From Chloranthus sessilifolius (taxonomy: Eukaryota > Streptophyta > Magnoliopsida > Chloranthales > Chloranthaceae): a DNA stretch of 64,000 nucleotides. Under the pieces are notes generated by a model, which saw nothing but the letters and a program-made list of their open reading frames with translations, did no database searches and was not told the DNA's origin. How positions within the stretch are numbered: position 1 is the stretch's first letter; the number at the start of each line of letters is the position of its first letter. The DNA is taken from contig CM037598.1 of assembly GCA_021018995.1 (NCBI GenBank), positions 77,642,671-77,706,670 on the forward strand. Direction: 5' to 3'. Below are positions 56,272-64,000 of this stretch, piece by piece. Position numbers and translations under genes: made by a program.

Positions 56272-56697
56272 GGGTACCTCTATTCGAGTCTGCAGGTTTA
56301 CTAAAAGCGCTTAGGTTCGAAATATATTGAATCCCATTGACTCCTTGAAATCAGACAATAGAGGTCGTATTTCATCCCAATCTTTCACAAATGGATCTTG
56401 AGGCCATGCTCTTACCATTAGACGATTAGTTTTTTATTCCACTTTACACAGATTCCAAAAAATAGTCTTACATCACAATTGAGCGTGGTGTGGGCCTAAA
56501 GATTTTAGGGCCATTTTTTGGGATTTGTCCTACGTGGAAAGAAAAATAGACCAGATGGGACGCACATGGTCTCAAAATCCGTTGTGGAAGATTGGGGTGA
56601 AAAACGATCTCTATCATCTGATTTGAAGCACTCAACAGGTTTCATTGGGTTTCATATGTAAGCGCTTTCAATAAGCCTAATGGGTACAGAGGTACCC
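56272..56697. mobile_element. MULE-type MITE, well preserved
   Basis: Starts GGGTACCTCTATTCG and ends GGGTACAGAGGTACCC, with 9-bp TSD GTCTATTTA / TTCTATTTA (8 of 9) at 56263-56271 and 56698-56706. It is a type copy for the family: AGCGCTT near each end, GATCTTGAGGCCATG and ATGGTCTCAAAATCC inside. Confidence 0.87.
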
Positions 56698-56867
56698 TTC
56701 TATTTATTAATGGGATAAGTTTGGATCCAACCTGAAACCCTCATTGTTTAATGTAAAGTTTAGACTTAGAATTTTACATTTTGACATTTTGACGGAAAAT
56801 TTGCATTTTCTGCCCTACAGGTTTGCTTATTTGCAAAAACGACTCTATTTGCTTATTTTAAATAGTG

Positions 56868-57260
56868 GCCACTGCAATATGTTAGCGACCGCTATCTTAA
56901 GATAGTGACCGCTAACATACCGCCATCTTAAAAAATATTAAAAAAAAAGTCTAATATGCCGCTATCTTAAAAAATAAAAACAAAAAAAATAAAAAATAAA
57001 AAAATTTAAGGTAGCGGTATGTTAGCGGCCACTATCTTAAGATAGAAGCCGCTAAAATACCGCAGCGGCCACTATTTAAAAAAAAGTATTAATTTTTTTT
57101 TTTTTTTGAGATAGCGGTATATTAGCGGTATGTTAGCGGTTTTTTTTTTTTTTTTTTTTTTTTTTTATAGTAATTTATACCATGTACACAATTAAAATAG
57201 ATTACCATCTAATATCGTCTTTAGATAGCGACCGCCAACTTAAGATAGCAGTGCATTAGC
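56868..57260. repeat. Palindromic array of MULE-3
   Basis: Degenerate units such as TATCTTAAGATAGTGACCGC and ACATACCGCTATCTTAA in both orientations, separated by A- and T-runs. Confidence 0.75.
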
Positions 57261-57377
57261 ATTTTTTTTTTGTAATTTCATACCATGTACATAATTAAAA
57301 TAAATTATCATTTAATGTCCTCTTTAGATAGCGACCGCCGACTAAAAAAAAGGGACGACAAAACAAAATACAAAATA

Positions 57378-57380
<3 letters not shown>

Positions 57381-57426
<46 letters not shown>

Positions 57427-57798
57427 AAAAGGCCTCTGTCCTAGGAGGACGATCACCGTCCTCCAAGCTTCCACGTGGAGCTCCACGTGACAGCCAACAT
57501 ACTATTTCGATGCCACGTTGAGCTCGGGTGCATTGCTTAGATCATTTTTGAAAAAAAAAAAAAATTGAAAACTCATCTCCACCGTGTGTTTTTTGAACCG
57601 TGAAATGTGGACCAATGAAACTCGTCAAACTTTAACTTGTGGGTTTAAAAAGTTTTTTTCTATTTATTTTTTTAATATTGATCTATACCGTCCACTTGTG
57701 CTCCACGTGGCATCCAAACAGTGCTTTGGATGCCATGTGGAGCTCCATGTGTATCTTGGAAGATGCAGACCGTCCTCCATTGGAGGACCTAACCAGCT

Positions 57799-57850
<52 letters not shown>
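57381..57850. mobile_element. MITE bounded by TA microsatellites
   Basis: A unit of about 380 bp (57425-57801) lies between TA repeats at 57381-57424 and 57802-57850. Near its ends are ATCACCGTCCTCC and the complementary GGAGGAC-type text, and the phrase GGAGCTCCACGTG recurs inverted inside. Its left end has TGGAAAAGGCCTCTG and its right end AACCAGCTCCC. Position in a TA tract resembles Micron-type MITEs. Confidence 0.55.
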
Positions 57851-57856
<6 letters not shown>

Positions 57857-58499
57857 GATAGGTCCATAGAAACGTCTTGGCTTGGAGTTGGCCTATTTTG
57901 TATGATTTCAAATTATAAGGCTGTTTCTGCAAATAAGCAAACTTGTAGAGCCCAAAATAAAAATTTCCCTTTTAACAATGTCTAAGGCCTCATTTCATTA
58001 GGAAGAGTGACCCCCATAAAAGAGAGATGAGTACAAACTATTTCTTATATTTACATTCAATCAACATTCTAAAATCCTTACTATACTATATAGAAATAAA
58101 AATAATTTCGATCATATTTTCATATCTAAAATACCCCTAATCGGGAGTTGGAGGACTTCGAATTTGTTTAATAGAAATGAGAGTCTATAAGATGTTACGT
58201 ATCACCCTCAAATATGGTGGTCTTCCCCCATATTGAACGTTGATTATTGGATCTGAATTCTGATCTCAACCGTTTAATCCTCAATTATTATATCCTTACT
58301 ATTATATAAAAGTAAAAATAGTTTATGTCAATTTTTCATACCTAAAATGCCCCCAACCCTCGAAAACAGAATTCTACTTCTAATTAAACTCTTAAAATGC
58401 TAAAGAGCCTAAACGAAATCCTAAATCTTTAGGGCTCTCTCTCATTTGAACCAATCAGAAGCTCAACCCGGGAAGGTGGCAACCATCCACGAACCCCCA

Positions 58500-58608
58500 A
58501 ATGCCAACGGATAGGGTACAAATGATCTGCATCATCTAATTCCATGAAGTCAATGGGTTTCAAGGAATTTTGGATATAAGCGCTTTAAGTAAGCATACAG
58601 AGGTACCC
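58500..58608. mobile_element. Right-end fragment of a MULE-type MITE
   Basis: Matches the right end of the copy at 56272-56697: ATGATCTGCATCATCTAATTCC, AAGCGCTTTAAGTAAGC and the terminus CAGAGGTACCC at 58608. The left part is missing. Confidence 0.6.
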
Positions 58609-59099
58609 ACATAGGTCCCATAAATATCAAATTTTCTTTTAAATTAGATGTAATAGCATAATTTTTTGGTACAAGTAATCACTCCCCATATTTTTTGTTG
58701 GTACGTATGTTTGCGCCTACTTCTAAAGAGAATTCAAACCCATTGACTGCTTAGAGTCAAAAGATGAAGATCGTTTTTCACTCCAATCTTCCACTAATGG
58801 ATCTGGAGACCATGGGCGTACCATCAAACAATCATTTTTTATTAGGCAAATTGCAAATAACCCCCTGACTTATCTTGAAATTACAAACAACCCCTTAACT
58901 TAAACCCATTTCCACTGCAGTCTCTGATTATCGTTTTTGTGTCCATAAAACACCTTGGGTAACGGAGCCGCAATTTCAAAAGTAACTTGTTGTGAGATGA
59001 CCTAGCAAGTTACCATTTTGCCCCTCTTAATGTTAGAGAGTTATTAAAATTTACAATTATGCCACTACCATTAAATAGTGTAGTTGGAGCCAAATTATA

Positions 59100-60380
59100 C
59101 CTCTATTTATATCGTGCAGACACCCGTTAGAATATGCACCCAATCTGCATCGAATAAATGTACCCTACCAATCAGATGGTTAAATCGATCGGCTGCATAG
59201 TGTAGATGGCGCCAAAAATAGTCGTTATTATTTGCAACCTGCGAACCCTTTATAATATGCACCAAATTTGCATCTAGTAAACACATCTCACCAATCAGAC
59301 GGTCAAATCGCTCGGATACATGGCGTAGATGGCGCCAAAAATAGATGCACAGTCAGGTACCCAACAATCATTAGATGATCAGATTTATCAAGTAACATTT
59401 GTAAACACTACAAATATCTAGAAAATCATAAAAACGAGAATTTGATCACCCGAATCAGATTTTTCCAAAATAAACATTATATAAAGGAATTTAAAGAATT
59501 ATTTCTAAGACGAACAGATTTATCATTAGATGATCAGATTTTTCCCTCATTCTTTATGGAGGTAGTGACCTTGAACTTCTTTGCGAGTTCTTTTATCTCG
59601 AGTGTGACTTTCACTGTAAGGTCATTTTCCACTAACTTTTTATCGTCACTTTTGATTGATGGATTCGCATTCCCTGAGGTTCCATCATGCCACTTAAAAA
59701 ACCCACATTCATAGCATCTAAAATATTTGCGTTCTGGGTTTCTTTCTGAATTTGAAATACGAAGGGTTGAAGGCTTTTTACAATAGCAAAGCGGTGCATC
59801 TTTACAAAACCTGACTTGAAATATTTGCGTCCTGTAAATGCACCCCACCAATCAGATGGTTAGATCGCTCGGATGCATGGTGTAGATGGCGCAAAAAATA
59901 GACGTTACTTATTTACACCCTGCGAACCCCTTACAATATGCACTATATCTGCATCCAGGAAATGCACCCCACCAATCAAATGGTCAGATCGCTCGGATGT
60001 ATGAGTATTTTGGCTCCAAAAATAAATGTTACTTATTTACACCCTGTGAACCCTATATAGTATGCACCATATCTGTATCCAATAAATGTACCCCACCAAT
60101 CAGACGATTAGATCGCTCGGATGCATGGGCATTATGGTGCCAATAATAGAGGTTACTTATTTACACCCTGTGAACCCCTTACAATATGTACGAGATCTGC
60201 ATCCGGTAAATGCACCACACTAATCAGACGGTCAGATTGCTCGGATGCATGTGTAGATGGCGCAAAAAATAGACTTTACTTATTTACACCCTATAAATCC
60301 AGTACAATATGCACCAGATATGCATCCAGTAAATGCACCTAACCAATCAAACGGTCAAATCGCTCTGATGCATGGGCATT
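59100..60380. repeat. ~124-bp tandem repeat, interrupted
   Basis: Two units (about 59100-59345) and about five more (59830-60380) share AATGCACCCCACCAATCAGA, GATCGCTCGGATGCATG and TTACTTATTTACACCCTG. The GRF fragment and flanking DNA lie between the two blocks. A segment after each block (59357-59440 and 60478-60570) is also repeated. Open frames over the array are chance products. Confidence 0.85.
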
Positions 60381-61400
60381 GTACCCTTGCGATTTTCATT
60401 CTCACCCCAATCATGGCGTCAGATAGGTCATGGACCATCATACGATCAGTTCTTGACCCAATCAAGATATGATGGCCAGGTACCCAAAAACCATCAGATT
60501 GCCAGATTTATCATGAAGTGACATTTTTAAACACTGTAAATATCTAAAAAATCATAAAAGCGAGAAAGTGTGAATGCAAAAAAGATCATATCCTAAGTAC
60601 ACTTAGGCCCATCAATATGGGTGTGCCATAATAAGTGCACTTTGGCCCATCAATATGGGAGTGTCATAATATGTGCATCTAGGCCCATCAATTTGGGTGT
60701 GCCATAAGTCCAACAAAAATCAGCCCACTATTTTAAATTTGATCGTCCATATGCATCAGGTGTTGCGAGTCAGATTCGATCGGGTTGGGTGCATCAAGTT
60801 GGACCACGTATTTGAATCCGACACAGTGTGTGCCTCGGGTCGCACACATCCATCCTAATCGGATCACAAGCAAATGAAACCTAACCGTGCACCATGAGGT
60901 TGTTGCACACCGAAGCCCAACCCACAACCTTTACTTAAAACGCATTATTATTTGTTTGCTAAGTTTAGTTGGTTACTCCATTTACCAAAATTAATTAAAA
61001 AGGTCACTTCAAAAATTGAAACCACTTTATGACTTCTTCCTCCGACCTGTGAAACTACAGACGAGCTAAAATACCTTATACCTTGTTTTCTCATTGAGGT
61101 TTCACAAATCAAAACAAATCAACCCATGTAAACCCTATTTTCTCATGGCCAAATTAGATCCCTATAAATCGCTAAAAAAAATACCTAAATCTAACAACAT
61201 ACAATAATAGAAAGTCAAATACATACATGCAACACAATATAGGTACGTACCTTTCGAAATGATGAAATCCAGCGGATTATAAGAAAGATCATCACTTTGG
61301 ATCACGCAACCAGTACTAGAGGAGTGAAGAAATTGTTTGCTCTTGCACTTACCTAAGCTGGCCGGAGGAAACAAGAAGCTTGCAGGATGTTTGAAAGAAA
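59534..61400 (-). pseudogene. GRF-type zinc-finger gene fragment in MULE-4
   Basis: The exon 59814-59534 encodes FCKDAPLCYCKKPSTLRISN, NPERKYFRCYECGFFKWHD and a lysine-rich C-terminal tail (EIKELAKKFKVTTSIKNEG). The C-x-C, NPxRkyFrC and CGFFKW text matches the GRF zinc finger, a small single-stranded nucleic-acid-binding domain; in plants many small proteins have GRF plus a C-terminal coiled coil. An exon-like segment ending TTTCGAAAG with a donor (61251/61250) lies upstream (STGCVIQSDDLSYNPLDFII). If its phase-1 donor joins an AG just before 59814 the frame is kept. Whether this is a captured fragment or a chimeric expressed gene cannot be told from sequence alone. Confidence 0.6.
60600..60720. 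repeat. ~40-bp tandem repeat, three copies
   Basis: Three units with AGGCCCATCAATATGGGTGT and GCCATAATAAGTGCAC text within MULE-4. Each contains the inverted pair GGCCCATCAAT / ATGGG. Confidence 0.7.
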
Positions 61401-61929
61401 GAAGGAAGCAAGAAAGGAGAAGCCTCCTGATTGATTGGCTGTTTGAAACCAATAGCATTGGGTCTTAAATGGGGGTATTTTTGGGTTTTCACAATTGTTG
61501 ACAAAGGTTAAATCATAAACCCAAACAGAAGGTGAATGGCCGTAACTGTAAGGGGGTATTTGTATAGGGAATAGCACTGCAGGGACTGTAGTGGAAATAG
61601 GCTTAAGTCAAGGGGTTATTTGTAATTTCAAGATAAGTCAGGGGGTTATTTGCAAATTGCCCTTTTTTATTTCATGTGGCATAAATCGCAAAAATTTTGT
61701 TTGAAGTTACATGGCACACATCACGCACACACCACGCTCAAACGTGATTGTAGGGTATATATGTGCCACACAGAATAAGAAACTAGCCATCGGAGGGTAA
61801 GATCGTGGTCTCAAGATCTATTATATGAAAGATTTGGGTGAAAAACGACCACTATCACCTAATTCCAAGCAATCATAGGTTTGAATGGGGTTCAATCACC
61901 ATAGTGAATAATAGTTGCCCATCTAGCCA

Positions 61930-62892
61930 TACATATGAAACAAAATGGAAATTTTGGTTTTCGGTTCCGTTCAGTTGGAATCGAATTCGAACTGAAATGG
62001 AATCGATTCAATTTTCGTTCGATTTTTTTTTTCTTAAACCGAAGCTATAAACTTTCGGTTGTTTCTGGCTCGGTTCAAGTTTTATGTTCTTATTTTACTA
62101 GTTTAAGCTAGTTTTTGTATTTTCTCATCCTACCTAATCAATTCTTGATTTTTGCCACAAAAAATCGATGCAGGTCCAATATCGATTTTCGGGTCTGATT
62201 AGACCAATTCAATTCGCTTGGTTTTCTAGTTGAGTTCGGGTTTCAAGTCAAAACTTACACCCCTATGTATGGATGGACATTACTATTCATCTTTTTAATA
62301 ATAATTAATAAATAAATAGGGTATAAAAATTTGAAGCCAATTGATTTAATTACATTAGTTATTATAAAATTAAAGTAGAAATCAGCAAGTAAGAAAATTT
62401 TATTAAACATATATAATTAGTATATCATCGAATTAATCAAACATGATAGGATAGATATAACTGTATATTATTATGCATAAATAAAAAATGTAGCATTTAC
62501 TGTAAATGAGAAAAAAATAAGAAACTACTGAAACTAAATAATTTTGATAATTTAATTGGATATGAGATTGAATTTGTTACTTCATCAACCCAATTTTTTA
62601 TTGATTTTATTATCTTCATCAGTCAATACTAATATTCATACATGTGTACCATTGAGTAAGACAAATTTTAATTAAATTTTAAATTTTAGATATTATAAAA
62701 CAATAAGTTCTATAAAATACTCGAATCAATATAATATTTAACAATAATTATTTTTTTTTTTTGTAATTGACTGATAATATATGTTTATGATTTTATACGA
62801 TTAGTCAATTTTAACTCATAATTAAAATCATCTTTGATCAAAATATTTCATTTTATAGTGTCCACATGCAACGCACATGTACTTTTACTAGT
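61930..62892. other. AT-rich DNA inside the probable Helitron; possible MITE
   Basis: 61945-62270 contains GGTTTTCGGTTCCGTTC and complements (CGAATTCGAACTG) and ends ACTTACACCCCTATG, reminiscent of hAT-type MITE text, but no matching ends were found. The rest is AT-rich without features. Confidence 0.35.
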
Positions 62893-62974
62893 ATCTTTAA
62901 ATGTTTCTAACTACTACTTAACCTTTTTCTAAACGTAGAATACATTATTATAAGTGGGTATCCACTTTGACAAG

Positions 62975-63985
62975 TGTCGGATATTTATCAAATAAATATT
63001 TATTTATTACTTTAATAATATTTATTTATTATTAGTTTAATAATTTTTATTTATTAGTTTTGTCAATCTTTAAATGGTTCCTTAATATTGTTGGTTCCAT
63101 GTGGAAAGATGTTTTCTACAATACTTGAACATTCAACCCTCAAGTCAAAGTGACTTGAATTTTGAATTATATTGGAGGGAAAATATTTCCCACCACAAGT
63201 TTAAGAGTTGTAAAAGTTTTGTCCCATCTCACTATTTTATAAGAAAGATCCATGCCATATATATGAAAACTTACCTTCCATATTGTTTGGTTGAAAAAAA
63301 GAAAATAGCTCATAGCGGCAGTTTGTCGTCGCGCACGCTCGCGCGCATGTGCAATGTGCGAATAGTGTAATTGGCATTTTTAAGGCATACTTTGCACTTC
63401 GCACGACCGCATTGTCGCGAAGAGTCTTTCCTATTTGATCTGAGATGGTCCGATCGGTTGACTTGTTAACTGGGCACAAATTGCCTTCACACATGTGCAC
63501 CGTATGTGTGTACCAAGCAGTTTCCAACCATTGATCGAATTCAGACAAGTCAGTTGACCAAAAGATGTAACTGTTCGGATGTGAATCGTCAGATCTTTAC
63601 AACCGTTGATCGGATCGATCAGGGCCCTCGATTGCAAAAAATCGACAGAAATAACTGTCCTGAAAAGGTGTTTTGAAAGTTATAAATAGAGGTCAGAAGA
63701 GGGATTCGAATTACTTGTAAATCTTGAATCTTACATTTGTGTCCTCGATATTCGTATGCCTACTAGAGCAATCTCTGTGTTTTATTTTGTTTGGTCGCAC
63801 ACTACAGTGCAATGTAGTGTGTGACAGATCGGTGCTTCACTAAGGCTTTATTGTATCCTGGAGGTGAATTTGTCGTTATCCCGTTGCATATAGGAGGAAA
63901 ATATTATCTTAAAGACAGCGATTTAATCGTGCCTTGAAGCACTTTCCGTTCTATTTTCCGTTAATATTTGTGCAATCCACCAACA
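62975..63985 (+). repeat. Probable copia LTR cut by the right edge
   Basis: The 3' part resembles the end of the copia LTR at 25701: TATAAATAGAGG (about 63681), TTGTATCCTGGAGGTGAATT, ATTATCTTAAAGACAGCG and the end CCACCAACA at 63985. The following ATTTTAAGACAATTT matches the start of the copia internal region (ATTTAAAGACAATAG at 26448). The start at a TGTCGGATATTTATC near 62975 is a guess. Confidence 0.6.
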
Positions 63986-64000
63986 ATTTTAAGACAATTT

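Larger units (their letters stand above)
56793..57969. mobile_element. MULE-3: non-autonomous MULE-like element
   Basis: Left end (CGGAAAATTTGCATTTTC, 56793) and right end (AATAAAAATTTCCC, 57969) are inverted repeats over about 70 bp and share modules with MULE-2 (GGGAAATTT, GTTTGCTTATTTGCA-AAAC, CTCCAAGCC near 57880). It has no transposase. It contains a palindromic array, T-runs and a nested MITE. No TSD was found. Confidence 0.68.
58844..61662. mobile_element. MULE-4: Pack-MULE-like element with a GRF zinc-finger fragment
   Basis: A 2819-bp element with ~79-bp terminal inverted repeats (AGGCAAATTGCAAATAACCC and GGGTTATTTGCAAATTGCCC) and a perfect 9-bp TSD TTTTTTATT (58835-58843 and 61663-61671). 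It has no transposase. It holds a GRF zinc-finger gene fragment (59534-59814, -), a ~124-bp tandem array and an upstream exon-like segment near 61251-61400. Carrying a host-type gene piece between MULE ends is the definition of a Pack-MULE. Confidence 0.85.
58735..61925. mobile_element. MULE-type MITE split by MULE-4
   Basis: Left arm 58735-58843 (ATGGATCTGGAGACCATGGG) and right arm 61672-61925 (GATCGTGGTCTCAAGATC) are complementary and are separated by MULE-4, which inserted in the core. Outer ends are approximate. Confidence 0.6.
58293..62891 (+). mobile_element. Probable Helitron enclosing other elements
   Basis: The left end TCCTTACTATTATATAAAAG at 58293 is typical of plant Helitron 5' ends (TC, after A). 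The right end at 62891 is a short hairpin ACATG-caacgca-CATGT, about ten bases, then CTAG followed by T. A second, similar 5' end (TCCTTACTATACTATATAGA) lies at 58075. The pairing of these ends is an inference; no Rep/helicase gene is present. Confidence 0.4.

Noticed and set aside
59886..60472. Several overlapping plus-strand open frames encoding repeated LFTPCEP-like text
   Set aside because: They follow the ~124-bp tandem repeat, whose unit happens to lack stops; no family similarity.

Overview
The window is nuclear DNA of a flowering plant. The evidence is one R2R3-MYB gene with the canonical land-plant exon sizes (133, 130 and 493 bp) and plant-type transposons throughout: MULEs carrying Ulp1-like genes, Ty3/gypsy of Tekay/Del type, Ty1/copia, L1 LINEs, CACTA-type and hAT-like MITEs, a tRNA-derived SINE and probable Helitron ends. 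Composition is AT-rich and does not look grass-like. I cannot name the species. I found no rRNA, tRNA gene, CRISPR array or prokaryotic content.

Layout. 1-5511 is the right part of a large Mutator-like element (MULE-1) with a decayed Ulp1-like protease gene (+) converging on a decayed transposase gene (-). 7888-9109 is a short fold-back derivative of the same family with a perfect 9-bp target-site duplication (TSD). 10189-18220 is a complete 8.0-kb MULE (MULE-2) with perfect TSDs and the same convergent transposase/Ulp1 layout. 18562-23651 is an L1 whose 5' half is inverted relative to its 3' half, flanked by a 15-bp TSD, as expected from twin priming. 25418-45678 is a nest: a MULE-type MITE split by a 5'-truncated L1 (19-bp TSD), split by an internally deleted copia element (TSD TCGAA). 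The copia element is itself hit by a CACTA-type MITE, a 12.6-kb gypsy element (TSD TATTG) and a solo gypsy-type LTR (TSD ATAAT).

45.7-56.7 kb is dominated by small MULE-type, hAT-like and CACTA-type MITEs surrounding the one apparently functional gene, an R2R3-MYB factor on the minus strand (49459-52576). Both of its introns carry small insertions. 56.8-62.9 kb holds a third MULE-like element, a MITE bounded by TA microsatellites, and a probable Helitron that encloses a 2.8-kb Pack-MULE-like element carrying a GRF zinc-finger gene fragment and a ~124-bp tandem repeat. The right edge is probably the 5' LTR of another copia element.

A cross-cutting feature is that unrelated elements here carry private arrays of short self-complementary motifs: GTCGATATCGAC in MULE-1, ATCGGCCGATAA-like in MULE-2, TATCTTAAGATAG in MULE-3, GATCGATC in the gypsy LTRs and CGATTAATCG in the solo LTR. 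The two LTR types carry different motifs at about the same place in the LTR. All transposon genes seen are interrupted, so no autonomous element is evident; MYB is the only intact coding gene I can support.
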